Assembly (NCBI GenBank): GCA_016205025.1
Contig: JACQJO010000012.1
Location: forward strand, 1 to 42,637
Length of the DNA stretch: 42,637 nucleotides
Origin: Elusimicrobiota bacterium
Lineage (GTDB): Bacteria > Elusimicrobiota > Elusimicrobia > JACQPE01
Reading direction: 5' to 3'
Positions within the stretch are counted from its first letter, which is position 1, and the number at the start of each line of letters is the position of its first letter. The notes under the pieces were generated by a model, which was given only the letters and a program-made list of their open reading frames with translations, made no database searches and had not been told where the DNA came from. Shown here piece by piece: positions 31,097 through 39,557 of this stretch. Position numbers and translations under genes: made by a program.

Positions 31097-33578
31097 ACTC
31101 GAGCCCGCCCCGCCGCCCCTGCGCAAGGCCGAGGCCGAAGGCGGCTGCGGCGTTTTGGGCGCCGTCAGCTCTTATCCCATCGCGGGGCGTCATATTATAG
31201 CCGCCACAGAAAATATGAAAAACCGCGGCAACGCCAAGGGCGGCGGCATCTGCGCGGCCTGGATCGCGGAGCCCAAAAAACTGGGCGTTGACCAAAAAAC
31301 TCTGGAAAGCCACTATCTGCTGGCCGTCAGCTATCTTGACTGCAACGTGCGCCAAGAGGTGGAAAGAGATTTCTTGAAACCCCGCTACGAAATCGAAGCG
31401 GCCAAACGCCTGGATCATCTCGATAATTTTCGCGATATCCAAGGATTAACCGTTGAGCCTCCCGAAGTTCAAATTTACTTTGTACGCGCTAAAAAAAGCG
31501 CCTTAAACCATTTCATCGATGACAACACCCTGGACTCCCTGCCGGGCGACCAAGCGGAAAACGAATTTATTTACCAACAAAGCTACCTGTTCAACAAAAC
31601 GTATTACCAGAGCCTCGGCGACAAAAAAGCTTTCGTGTTGTCGCACGCCAAAAATCTTTTAGTGCTAAAGCTGGTGGGTTACGCCGAAGACTGCATCCGC
31701 TACTACAAACTGGAAGATTTCCGGGCCCACATCTGGATCGGCCACCAGCGCTACCCCACCAAAGGAAGAGTTTGGCACCCCGGCGGCGCGCATCCCTTCA
31801 TCGGGATGCATGAGGCCCTAGTCCACAACGGCGACTTCGCCAACTACATCCGGGTCGCCAAATATCTGCGGCAGAGAAAAATTTATCCTCTTTTCTTGAC
31901 CGATACCGAGGTTTCGGTGCTCCTGTTTGACCTCTGGAAACGGGTTTACGGCTATTCCTTAGAACACACCATTGAAGCTCTAGCCCCCACCACCGAGCGC
32001 GATTTCACCATGCTGCCTAAAGAAAGGCAGGAGGTCTACAAAAAAATCCAGATGTCTTGCCTGAAAGGTTCTCCGGACGGGCCGTGGTTCTTTATCCTGG
32101 CCCGCAACGACCCGCGCGAACGCGCGGGTGAATTAATCGGGATCACCGACACAGCCATGTTAAGACCCCAGGTCTTTTCCCTAAGCCTGGCGGAGGGCCG
32201 CCCGGCCATCGGCGCCATTGCCAGCGAAAAACAGGCCATCGACTGCTTTCTGTCCAGCTTAAATCAAGAGGACTCAAAATTCAGCCGCTACGCCGACCGT
32301 TATTGGAACGCTCGCGGAGCCAGTTACTCGGACGGCGGCGCCTTCGTATTTCGTATCCGCAGAAAACACGAAAAAATCGAGCTGGCCTGCGAAAATAAAT
32401 TCGGCGACCCGGTCAGCCTGCCCGCGTTAAAAGACATCAAAACCAAAGGCGGCGCCATCAGCCTGGCGGCCGGCGCCGATCCGGATTCCATCGTCAAAAA
32501 CATCCAAGAAATTCCGGTCTTTCTGGCGGCCCTACAAAAAGATTCGTTTTCGCAGCTTGTGACCAATATCCAGTTTTTAACCCGGCTGATCGACCGGCGC
32601 CTGGGCACCCAGGGTTACAGGAAAGCCCGGATAGCGGAACTGGCCGCGAACGCGCTGGAATCCATTTTTGACAAAATTCCTCCGGGAGAAAACAACACCT
32701 CCTACGTCCGCGCCGGCGTCGCCATTAAAAATAAAATTCCCCCGCCCCCGTCCGCCGGCCACGCCCTTATCATCGACGCCGCGGGATTTCCAGCCGAAGG
32801 ACCGGATTCCCTATCCCGGATAATCGTGGCCGCCTATGGCTTGGGTTGGAAAAAATTCATGATCTACCGCGCCTCGGGCCAGCGCTTTATCGGCTGCGGC
32901 TTGGGTCCCGCCTCCGCAGAAGTGACCATCGAAGTCTACGGCAGTCCGGGAGATTACCTGGCTTCCGGTTTAGACGGCGCCAAAATCATCGTTCACAACA
33001 GCGGGCAGGATCAATTGGGCCAAATTTTAAACGCCGGTGAGCTCATTGTCCACGGCGACGTGGGCCAAACGTTTCTCTATGGAGCCAAGGGAGGAAAAAT
33101 TTTCGTTCTGGGCAACACCGCGGGAAGGCCTTTAATCAACGCGGTGGGCAAACCACGCGTCGTAATCAACGCAACGAGCCTGGATTATCTAGCCGAATCC
33201 TTCATGGCCGGCGACCCGCACAACAACGGAGGCTTCGTCATTATCAACGGCATCAAAATCAATGAACTGGGCGAGATCGAAGACCTCGAAACCCCTTATC
33301 CCGGAGGAAACCTGTTCTCTCTGGCCTCGGGCGGAGCCATCTTCGTCCGGGACCCCAACCGCAGATTAACCGACGATCAACTAAACGGCGGGCGCTACGA
33401 AGAACTCGGGGAACGCGACTGGAACTTAATCCTTCCCCTACTGAAAGACAACGAGGCTCACTTTGGAATCACGGTGGAAAAACTCCTGGCGCACCAAGGA
33501 CAACAAAAAAATCCGGGCGACGTTTACCGCAAAATCGTGCCGGTTAAAACCCGCGCTTTAACCCTGGCTTACGATTAG
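31047..33578 (+). CDS. Glutamate synthase GATase (class II) and GXGXG subunit
   Basis: 843 residues. Near residue 34 it reads E-G-G-C-G-V-L-G-A-V: class II amidotransferases use an N-terminal cysteine, so the preceding residues would be a cleaved propeptide (or the real start is ATG 31059). The GATase body follows (H-Q-R-Y-P-T-K-G-R, H-N-G-D-F-A-N-Y). The last 250 residues are the GXGXG beta-helix domain (G-S-P-G-D-Y-L-A-S-G-L-D-G-A, A-G-E-L-I-V-H-G-D-V-G, G-A-K-G-G-K-I-F-V-L-G-N-T-A-G-R). It corresponds to GltB1 plus GltB3 fused, complementing the FMN subunit at 28348. It hydrolyses glutamine and channels ammonia. It overlaps the 29864 gene by 50 bases. Confidence 0.92.
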   Translation: MPNNMTNDELIINSRAKLEPAPPPLRKAEAEGGCGVLGAVSSYPIAGRHIIAATENMKNRGNAKGGGICAAWIAEPKKLGVDQKTLESHYLLAVSYLDCNVRQEVERDFLKPRYEIEAAKRLDHLDNFRDIQGLTVEPPEVQIYFVRAKKSALNHFIDDNTLDSLPGDQAENEFIYQQSYLFNKTYYQSLGDKKAFVLSHAKNLLVLKLVGYAEDCIRYYKLEDFRAHIWIGHQRYPTKGRVWHPGGAHPFIGMHEALVHNGDFANYIRVAKYLRQRKIYPLFLTDTEVSVLLFDLWKRVYGYSLEHTIEALAPTTERDFTMLPKERQEVYKKIQMSCLKGSPDGPWFFILARNDPRERAGELIGITDTAMLRPQVFSLSLAEGRPAIGAIASEKQAIDCFLSSLNQEDSKFSRYADRYWNARGASYSDGGAFVFRIRRKHEKIELACENKFGDPVSLPALKDIKTKGGAISLAAGADPDSIVKNIQEIPVFLAALQKDSFSQLVTNIQFLTRLIDRRLGTQGYRKARIAELAANALESIFDKIPPGENNTSYVRAGVAIKNKIPPPPSAGHALIIDAAGFPAEGPDSLSRIIVAAYGLGWKKFMIYRASGQRFIGCGLGPASAEVTIEVYGSPGDYLASGLDGAKIIVHNSGQDQLGQILNAGELIVHGDVGQTFLYGAKGGKIFVLGNTAGRPLINAVGKPRVVINATSLDYLAESFMAGDPHNNGGFVIINGIKINELGEIEDLETPYPGGNLFSLASGGAIFVRDPNRRLTDDQLNGGRYEELGERDWNLILPLLKDNEAHFGITVEKLLAHQGQQKNPGDVYRKIVPVKTRALTLAYD

Positions 33579-33599
33579 TTTTTGCTCTAAAATTTAAGA

Positions 33600-35054
33600 G
33601 TGCCCCCAGAAATAAGCCCAAAAGCTAAAACACTCGCCACAACCGGAGTCATTCTAGGCGTCTTCCTGGCCGCCATTGAATCCACCGCGATCGCCACCGC
33701 CATGCCAACCGCCACAACCGCTTTAGGCGGCATCGCGCTTATTCATTACGTCTTCGCCGCTTACTCCCTGGCCACGGTTTCCACAATCACCGTCTGGGGG
33801 CGTTTAATCGATATCTGGGGAGTAAGAATCAGCTATCTCATCGGGTGCTCCATTTTCCTGGCGGGAAGCGCTTTATGCGGCATCTCTCAAAACGTTTACC
33901 ATTTAATCTTTTTCCGGCTGATTCAAGGAATGGGAGCGGGAGCGATATTTCCCATCGCCATGACCACCCTAAGCAGTATCCACACCGAATTTAAAAGAGC
34001 CAAGATGCAGGTCTATGTCTCGATGGTGTGGGCCATCGCTTCCGTTATCGGCCCTCCGGTCGGGGCTTACGTAACGCAGCATCTTTCCTGGCGCTGGGTC
34101 TTTTATCTTAATCTTCCGGCGGGACTGATCTCGATCGGGCTCGTCGAATCGGGGCTTCACTCTTACCTGCAAGGAGACGACGTTCAAAGACGTTCCTTTG
34201 ACCGCAAGGGCTCCGCCTTGCTGGTGGGAGCCATATTGGCTCTTTTGGCGGCGATAGCGGTGAATAAATCGGGCGGCCTCGTTGTCGGTATTAAAGGCAT
34301 GCTTGGCTTGGCGGCGTTAACCGCGGTTCTGCTGGTTTTATTTTTCAGGCACATCGCCACCTCGCCCAATCCCTTTATTCCCGGCCACATTGTCAAAAAC
34401 CCTTTCTTTATCCGCGCCGGGGCCAGCAACTTTTTCATGTGCATGGCCATGTTCGGCTCCTTCGCGTTCGTTCCTCTTTTCTGTCAAGCGGGCCTGGGCC
34501 AATCCGTGGCCGAAGCTGGCCACACGCTGACCCTTTCGATGCTGGGCTGGGTGACCAGCTCCAGCTTCGCCGCGCAGGCTTACCTTCGATACCCCTTAAA
34601 AACGCTCGGAAGGATCGGCATCTTCGTCATGTTTCTCTCTTTCGCTTATCTTGCCTGGCGCCTGACGACCATCACCATTTGGCCTTTTCGGTTAAGCATG
34701 TTTACCATGGGAATGGGCATGGGTATTTGTTTCGCGCCGACTTTGCTCGGGCTTCAAAGCGTGCTTGCGCGCCGCGATCTTGGAACAGGAACCGCTACGT
34801 TTCAACTTTTAAGAAACCTGGGCGGGTTAATCGGCGTGACCGTAATGGGAACGCTGTTGGCCATGCATTGGGACAGATCCGTGCCCCTGGCCGGCGCGTC
34901 AACCTTGGCCTCCCAATCCCTAGTGCGCCAAGCGATGTCTAAGGTTTTTATGACGGATGCCTTTATCACTCTGGCCGGCCTCTGGAGCATCTGGAACCTT
35001 CCCCACACGCCGCGCCCTAAAGACGACACCGTTATCTTAGCCGCCAAAGTCTAA
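33600..35054 (+). CDS. MFS transporter, DHA2-like drug/metabolite exporter
   Basis: 484 residues with about 13-14 hydrophobic helices. The first region has L-A-A-I-E-S-T-A-I-A-T-A-M-P-T, W-G-R-L-I-D-I-W-G-V-R, R-L-I-Q-G-M-G-A-G-A-I-F-P and G-P-P-V-G-A-Y-V-T (antiporter motif C), a pattern of the DHA2/EmrB group. It starts at GTG 33600, 21 bases after the GltS stop, so it may be the last gene of that operon. Substrate unknown. Confidence 0.88.
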   Translation: MPPEISPKAKTLATTGVILGVFLAAIESTAIATAMPTATTALGGIALIHYVFAAYSLATVSTITVWGRLIDIWGVRISYLIGCSIFLAGSALCGISQNVYHLIFFRLIQGMGAGAIFPIAMTTLSSIHTEFKRAKMQVYVSMVWAIASVIGPPVGAYVTQHLSWRWVFYLNLPAGLISIGLVESGLHSYLQGDDVQRRSFDRKGSALLVGAILALLAAIAVNKSGGLVVGIKGMLGLAALTAVLLVLFFRHIATSPNPFIPGHIVKNPFFIRAGASNFFMCMAMFGSFAFVPLFCQAGLGQSVAEAGHTLTLSMLGWVTSSSFAAQAYLRYPLKTLGRIGIFVMFLSFAYLAWRLTTITIWPFRLSMFTMGMGMGICFAPTLLGLQSVLARRDLGTGTATFQLLRNLGGLIGVTVMGTLLAMHWDRSVPLAGASTLASQSLVRQAMSKVFMTDAFITLAGLWSIWNLPHTPRPKDDTVILAAKV

Positions 35055-35074
35055 CTGAATCCGTCAATTGCTGT

Positions 35075-35179
35075 GGGCCCGGCGCGATGACCTGCGGTAA
35101 TCGCTGCCTGGGCCGCAACTTTACGCATCTGCCAAAACTAAAGTTTTGTCAGCCGCGCAAAGCTTGGGCCCGGCGCGAT
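35075..35179. repeat. Direct repeat of the tRNA-Lys 3' end and hairpin
   Basis: GGGCCCGGCGCGAT occurs at 35075-35088 and again at 35166-35179, the second being the acceptor/T-arm part of tRNA-Lys. Between them lies a short hairpin (CTG-c-CAAAACT-aa-AGTTTTG-t-CAG, 35129-35152). A duplicated tRNA end next to an integrase suggests an attachment-site remnant, though the integrase sits on the other (5') side of the tRNA. Confidence 0.5.
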
Positions 35180-35236
35180 TCGAACGCGCGGCCACCCGAT
35201 TAAAAGTCGGATGCTCTACCACTGAGCTACGGGCCC
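35165..35236 (-). tRNA. tRNA-Lys (TTT)
   Basis: The minus strand gives acceptor GGGCCCG/CGGGCCC, D arm TAGCTCAGTGGTAGAGC, anticodon loop CTTTTAA with TTT, and T arm GCGCGTTCGAATCGCGC. CCA is not encoded. The integrase stop is three bases upstream of its 5' end. Confidence 0.95.
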
Positions 35237-35239
35237 AAA

Positions 35240-36337
35240 TTAGTTTATATTCAACAGTTTTAAGCTACTCTCCAACAAATCTTTTTCCGCTTTGGGACGG
35301 ATTTGGGACGGATCGAAATAGAATTGCGGCCCAACCGCGGTCATTCCCGCATCAAAAATTTCCATGTTGACCGCCAAGTGGCTGTTGGCCAAATGCGCAT
35401 AGCGCTGAGTCATTTGCGGCGTGGCATGGCCCAAGATGCTTTGAAGGGCAGGGATATCTTTGGTCCGCATGACAAAATGACTGGCGAAGGTGTGACGCAA
35501 ATCATGCCATCTAAAATCTCTGATCCCCGCCTCCTTGAGCGCCTTATCAAAATACCGTCTCATCATAATCTCCGGCAGTTGAAATACGGAACCGGATTTT
35601 TTTGGTTCCAAAGAAAGCAAAACCTGCCTCAGCTTGGACGAAATCGGAATCTCCCGTTTTTTACCGGACTTTGATTTCAAAATATAAATAAACCCTCGCT
35701 CGATGTCCACGTTCTCCCAATCCAAACCCAAAAGCTCCGATTTGCGCATTCCAGTCATCATAGCGCAGACTAAAGCAGGGAAGAGCCTGGGATGCGCCTT
35801 TTTAAGCAAAGCCCCCATCTCCTCTTGCGATAAATAACGCAGGCGTTTATTGTCTTCCTGCGACTTCTTAACCTTGCAAGCGGGATTGTGCCCGGAAAAC
35901 TTCTCCCAATCAATGGCCCGGTAAAAAATACTTGAAAGAAAAGCATGGTACCGGTTGACAGCGGCCGGCGAAAGTTTGGCTTTGAGCCGGTTTAAATAAG
36001 CCGCGATATCTAAAACGCTGATCTGGTCCAGCCTTTTTTCGCCAAACGCTTCCGAGAGCTTTTTAACATAGGGCCAGGTCGTCCGGGCGCTCTTTTTGGT
36101 TCGGGCGTAATGCTCCCAGTAAAGATTCGCCATCTCGCCAAAAGTGATCGAGGGCTTGTTACGCTCCGGAAAAAATTTTCCCTCGGCTATCTCGGCAAGC
36201 CTCTTATTTAAAGCTTGAACAGCCAGGGTTTTGCTGGCGCCAACGCGCTCCCGGAAACGCCTTCCTTGATAGTGGTAATCCACGTACCAGATATCGCCTC
36301 TTAAGCGCAGGGATCCCATGCCTTTTGTCTTATTCAT
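35240..36337 (-). CDS. Tyrosine recombinase / phage-type integrase
   Basis: 365 residues. It has an N-terminal AP2-like DNA-binding region (I-W-Y-V-D-Y-H-Y-Q-G-R-R-F-R-E-R), a SAM-like core-binding domain, and a catalytic domain with R in T-G-M-R-K-S-E-L-L, W-H-D-L-R-H-T-F-A-S-H (HxxR), I-L-G-H-A and the nucleophile tyrosine in T-Q-R-Y-A-H-L. All catalytic residues are present and length is standard, so it is probably active. It ends three bases before the 5' end of tRNA-Lys and is preceded by an excisionase-like gene, the usual pairing. It probably integrated the island at this tRNA. Confidence 0.94.
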   Translation of the reverse strand: MNKTKGMGSLRLRGDIWYVDYHYQGRRFRERVGASKTLAVQALNKRLAEIAEGKFFPERNKPSITFGEMANLYWEHYARTKKSARTTWPYVKKLSEAFGEKRLDQISVLDIAAYLNRLKAKLSPAAVNRYHAFLSSIFYRAIDWEKFSGHNPACKVKKSQEDNKRLRYLSQEEMGALLKKAHPRLFPALVCAMMTGMRKSELLGLDWENVDIERGFIYILKSKSGKKREIPISSKLRQVLLSLEPKKSGSVFQLPEIMMRRYFDKALKEAGIRDFRWHDLRHTFASHFVMRTKDIPALQSILGHATPQMTQRYAHLANSHLAVNMEIFDAGMTAVGPQFYFDPSQIRPKAEKDLLESSLKLLNIN

Positions 36338-36348
36338 AAAAAGCTATT

Positions 36349-36561
36349 TTACCCTATAACTTTGTGCGCATTAACCCAGCGGTCAATTTCCGCCACCTCA
36401 AAACGCAATGCTCGTCCGAATTTCACGATGCAGGAAGAAGGAATTTTTCTTGTGCAAACCCAAGTATAAATCGTGCTTTTGGGCAGGCTTAAATAGCCGG
36501 AGAGCTCATCAATATCCACTAAACGCTTGCCGGAGGGCCCTTTAATTTCCTCCGGTTGCAC
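36349..36561 (-). CDS. Excisionase-like helix-turn-helix protein
   Basis: 70 residues. It matches the small HTH_17 (AlpA/MerR-like) excisionase group: L-V-D-I-D-E-L-S-G-Y-L-S-L-P-K-S-T-I-Y-T-W-V recognition helix, then I-P-S-S-C-I-V-K-F-G-R-A-L-R-F and E-I-D-R-W-V. It lies eleven bases upstream of the integrase, as recombination directionality factors commonly do, and overlaps the replication-relaxation gene by 20 bases, suggesting a single transcript. It may also regulate the island. Confidence 0.88.
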   Translation of the reverse strand: MQPEEIKGPSGKRLVDIDELSGYLSLPKSTIYTWVCTRKIPSSCIVKFGRALRFEVAEIDRWVNAHKVIG

Positions 36562-37606
36562 GCGCCACCTCCTTTTCCTTCCCGGCCCTCGGATCGAAAC
36601 GGCTCACCAGGCTCACGCCGCCGTTCATGTTTACAAAATGGCAATTTCCCAAGGATTCCTTGAATGCCTGAAGATCGCAGGCATAGAGGCCCCGGGCCTC
36701 TTTTTTCTTGGCCAGCCACAGAATGTGGTCTTTAATAGCCGGGCTTCCGGCAATATAAAGGATATGGGCTTTTACGCCGCGCAGATCAGAACCCAGATAA
36801 TCCCAATAATCAAAATAACGGCTGTTGTTTTTAAGGGTAAGTTCAAGCTCAACTTTAATGGACGCTCCGGAATCATCAATAGGTTTAATAACCATGTCCG
36901 CCAGCCTCATTTGGCCATAGCGTCCACTTTTACGGGACCGTTTCCAATAATCCCGGATGATTTCGCGTTCGGACTCAATGCTCCGGCCCAAGCAACGGTT
37001 TAACACTAACGCCACGGCGGCCAAAAGAAGAGTATGGTTGAACTCCCCTTCCTTGGGCCATGCCTCCATTGGCTTGGCGAAGGCGCTGAGTCCCTTTCTA
37101 ACCAACTGCCAGTGCCCTTTCCCCGTAAGCCTATAAAGCGTATGCCTGGGATAAACCCACTGAATCCGGTCCAAATACCCGCAAGCAACCAGCTTCGTCA
37201 GTCTTTTGTAAACCCTGGTAAACACACCCCTGGCAACAGCAGGCTTATCCAGAAATAGCCAAGGAACAGTGTCCCTATCCACCCTTTTAAAAAACCCAGC
37301 CCAAATTTGACCCAAAGAACCTGCCCCAAACCGCTCCAGATAAGAAAATATTTCTAAATCCCTATCAGTCAATTCACAGATTAAAGCCCTCCCCCTGCCC
37401 GCCCGTGGCCGTAGTCCTGGAACTTCCCCGACCCCCCTATCACACAGCCGGTGGGAGAGGGGGGTCGGGGAAGTTCCAGGCAACACCAGTTGCGGCGCAG
37501 CCGACGCAGGCCACGGGCGGGCAGGGGGAGTCCCCATAGCAGAACCTTCAGCTACCCCTTCAGCTACTCTCTCACCCATGCCTTGCGTCGAGATATCGCG
37601 GTTCAT
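36542..37606 (-). CDS. Replication-relaxation family protein
   Basis: 354 residues. ATG 37606 has AGGGG nine bases upstream. After a palindrome-derived N-terminus (about residues 27-72) comes a winged-helix region (L-T-D-R-D-L-E-I-F-S-Y-L, R-V-Y-K-R-L-T-K-L-V-A-C-G-Y-L, L-Y-R-L-T-G-K-G) and a C-terminal domain with I-K-V-E-L-E-L-T-L-K-N, like the replication-relaxation (Replic_Relax) proteins of plasmids and integrative elements, some of which carry a nuclease-like domain. It probably takes part in the island's replication or maintenance. It overlaps the excisionase-like gene. Confidence 0.8.
   Translation of the reverse strand: MNRDISTQGMGERVAEGVAEGSAMGTPPARPWPASAAPQLVLPGTSPTPLSHRLCDRGVGEVPGLRPRAGRGRALICELTDRDLEIFSYLERFGAGSLGQIWAGFFKRVDRDTVPWLFLDKPAVARGVFTRVYKRLTKLVACGYLDRIQWVYPRHTLYRLTGKGHWQLVRKGLSAFAKPMEAWPKEGEFNHTLLLAAVALVLNRCLGRSIESEREIIRDYWKRSRKSGRYGQMRLADMVIKPIDDSGASIKVELELTLKNNSRYFDYWDYLGSDLRGVKAHILYIAGSPAIKDHILWLAKKKEARGLYACDLQAFKESLGNCHFVNMNGGVSLVSRFDPRAGKEKEVARATGGN
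37391..37528. repeat. Nested palindrome translated in frame
   Basis: The outer 20-base arms (37391-37410 and 37509-37528, CCCCCTGCCCGCCCGTGGCC) are perfect. Nested inside are 23-base perfect arms (37416-37438 and 37458-37480, beginning CCTGGAACTTCCCCGACC). The whole 138-bp unit is 46 codons and is translated at the N-terminus of the replication-relaxation protein, ahead of the first recognisable domain. Confidence 0.8.
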
Positions 37607-37705
37607 TTAACTCTGCCCCTTGAATCCGGTGCTTGTCCAAAAGAATGGTTCCTGGTGTTATAAAATGAATCGCGCTTGTGTTGATGCTTCTTCATGGGCG
37701 TATAG

Positions 37706-37735
37706 CCGCCGGTTCGCGCCGGCGGTTTTTATTTT
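37706..37735 (+). terminator. Plus-strand hairpin terminator
   Basis: CCGCCGG, loop TTCGCG, CCGGCGG, then TTTTTATTTT on the plus strand: a textbook intrinsic terminator. No plus-strand gene precedes it, so it may end a short non-coding RNA antisense to the region or limit readthrough. On the minus strand it lies just after the MerR-like gene, without a T-run. Confidence 0.6.
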
Positions 37736-37742
37736 CTCCCAG

Positions 37743-38555
37743 CTAATCTTTTCCGGTCGTATCTCCTCTTATCGTTTTAAGAATATCAATAGCCTTTTGA
37801 AGCACAGAGCGCTCTTCTGGTTGCATGGGATATTTTTGGGTCACTTTTCGTTTATCAGGATATATTCGCGTTTCAATAAAGCCCCTGGCCATCTCCTGTT
37901 CGTCTGATGACTTAAATTTAATTTGCGGGCCGGCTTTCATCCATTGCCCCAGCTCCTGGATATATTCCAGCATCATATTTTGGATAAACTTCCGCGCTTC
38001 TGCGGGGTTTTCTTTTTCAAATTTTATAAGGCCCGAACCTTCCAGACAAAAATACATGTCCATCAAGAGCTCGCTAATCTTTGAAAACATAATGTCCTTT
38101 ACGCTCGATCCTCCCCGGTATTTCTGCCCAAATTCCTCAATATCATCCGGCCCCAGCGCGCCGCACTGAATCAGGTAATAAAATTTCCGTGGAAAATTCT
38201 GCACAACCTTTGCAATTACATTAAGGGGCATAAAATACTTTGATTGGAGCTCCATAATGATTCTCAGTCGGTCAGAATGTTCTGGGTATAGGTAATAAGA
38301 AATATGACCCCCCTTGTGTACGGGAGGAGGCATAAGCTGGTATTTAGGAGAGATATAAAGTTGTAGGGTTCTCTGGGTAATCTTGCCGGGGTAAAAAAAC
38401 TGAAACAGCTTCAAAAATTCCTTAAGAGAAAGTAAGGCAAAGCGAATTTCGGTCTTTTTAAACAAGGCTATGAGTTCTTCGGCAGTTGCGATCGGACGAT
38501 CCAGGGCGTCTCCGGAGGTATCCTGATAATTTTGCACTACAACAGTATTTAACAA
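37743..38555 (-). CDS. MerR-like transcription regulator of the island
   Basis: 270 residues, with start TTG 38555 (a GTG at 38537 is possible). The region of about residues 48-125 has a MerR-type winged helix: L-F-Q-F-F-Y-P-G-K-I-T-Q-R-T-L-Q-L-Y (recognition helix), a wing, then H-S-D-R-L-R-I-I-M-E-L-Q-S-K-Y-F-M-P-L-N-V-I-A-K-V-V. The rest (130-270) is helical and unrecognised, possibly an oligomerisation or effector domain. A 21-bp dyad (38548-38568) overlaps its start, fitting autoregulation. It is divergent from the abiE operon and could also control it. Confidence 0.7.
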   Translation of the reverse strand: MLNTVVVQNYQDTSGDALDRPIATAEELIALFKKTEIRFALLSLKEFLKLFQFFYPGKITQRTLQLYISPKYQLMPPPVHKGGHISYYLYPEHSDRLRIIMELQSKYFMPLNVIAKVVQNFPRKFYYLIQCGALGPDDIEEFGQKYRGGSSVKDIMFSKISELLMDMYFCLEGSGLIKFEKENPAEARKFIQNMMLEYIQELGQWMKAGPQIKFKSSDEQEMARGFIETRIYPDKRKVTQKYPMQPEERSVLQKAIDILKTIRGDTTGKD

Positions 38556-38568
38556 TTTTAGTGTTAAA
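38548..38568. promoter_or_regulatory. Dyad operator at the MerR-like gene start
   Basis: TTTAACA-N7-TGTTAAA, perfect seven-base arms, overlapping the TTG start (38553-38555). Dyads with about 19-21 bp extent are typical of MerR-family binding sites. This is a candidate autoregulatory operator. Confidence 0.5.
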
Positions 38569-38670
38569 TAATCAACACAGGTACCCGTGCCACAGATGTT
38601 AAAACTATTGAAAAATTGAAAGATACCTGCTACAGTTTAATTAAGAGCGTATTTAATGTATATAATTGAT

Positions 38671-38720
38671 CTAATATGATACAGAATAGAATAAAGTGTT
38701 TATTCTAATACGATATAGAT
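38671..38720. promoter_or_regulatory. Candidate abiE operator region
   Basis: A 21-bp dyad TAGAATAAA-gtg-TTTATTCTA (38687-38707, perfect nine-base arms) lies between two direct repeats CTAATATGATACAGAA (38671-38686) and CTAATACGATATAGAT (38705-38720). A TATAAT-like box lies at 38661-38666. This suits an AbiEi-type autorepressor site upstream of 38757. Confidence 0.55.
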
Positions 38721-38756
38721 GATTTAAATACATCAAATCTACTCTATTTTAAACCA

Positions 38757-39557
38757 ATGAAACATAAACCTAAGTCGCGCAAGAAACTCAGCCAGCTTCT
38801 TGCCAACTGGCCCACAGGGATGGTCGCAGTTCATTCATGGCTACAGAAGCACGGTGTTTCGAGATTGCTGGCGAACTACTACCACAAAGCTGGATGGGTC
38901 CACCGGATAGGACGCGGAGCCTATGCAAGACTCGAAGACAAGGTCGATTGGACCGGAGGTCTCCATGCGATTCAGTATCAAATGGGCTGTCCGGTTCACG
39001 TCGGAGGAAAGCGGGCCCTCGAACTCCAAGGATACGCACACTTCCTTCGGATGCGGGAAGGCGGCGCGGTACGGCTTTATGCGCCCAGAGGAACGCGCCT
39101 GCCTCAATGGTTACGCCGGTACGATTGGGGTATAAATTTTGCTTACACGGCGGCCAATCTTTTTGCCGGTAAAACCGAAACTGGGCTGACTGAAAAGGCG
39201 GTTGGAGATTTTTCAATACGGCTGTCCGCGCCGGAACGGGCGATGCTGGAGCTTTTAAACGATGTTCCGAATTCCCAATCTTTCGAAGAATCGCGTCTGC
39301 TGATGGGGGGCCTTGCGACCTTGCGCCCTGATTTGACGCAGACATTGCTTGAGGCGTGCCGGTCAGTCAAAGCCAAACGGCTCTTTCTTTTCCTTGCTGA
39401 GGAAGCCGGGCACGCATGGGTCAAGCAGTTGGATTTAAAGCGTGTGTACCTGGGAAAAGGCAAGCGGTCCATCATAAAGGGCGGCCATTTCGACCCCAAG
39501 TACCAAATAACGGTCGGACCTCGATCCGAGCCAAAATCGCTTAGTGAGATTCCATGA
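38757..39557 (+). CDS. AbiEi-type antitoxin (type IV toxin-antitoxin)
   Basis: 266 residues. N-terminal winged helix (V-H-S-W-L-Q-K-H-G-V-S-R-L-L-A-N-Y-Y-H-K-A-G-W-V) with I-G-R-G-A-Y-A-R, then the AbiEi C-terminal domain (V-G-G-K-R-A-L-E-L-Q-G-Y, S-A-P-E-R-A-M-L-E-L-L). This is the antitoxin of the AbiE abortive-infection system: it represses its own promoter and counters AbiEii. It overlaps the toxin gene by four bases (ATGA). The AT-rich upstream region holds the dyads described separately. Confidence 0.88.
   Translation: MKHKPKSRKKLSQLLANWPTGMVAVHSWLQKHGVSRLLANYYHKAGWVHRIGRGAYARLEDKVDWTGGLHAIQYQMGCPVHVGGKRALELQGYAHFLRMREGGAVRLYAPRGTRLPQWLRRYDWGINFAYTAANLFAGKTETGLTEKAVGDFSIRLSAPERAMLELLNDVPNSQSFEESRLLMGGLATLRPDLTQTLLEACRSVKAKRLFLFLAEEAGHAWVKQLDLKRVYLGKGKRSIIKGGHFDPKYQITVGPRSEPKSLSEIP

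Noticed and set aside
35240..35260. Right attachment site of the island inside the window
   Set aside because: No second tRNA-Lys fragment found between 40.4 kb and the window end by eye.
37620..37907. 95-residue plus-strand frame
   Set aside because: It crosses a strong intrinsic terminator and lies antisense to the MerR-like gene; no coding features.
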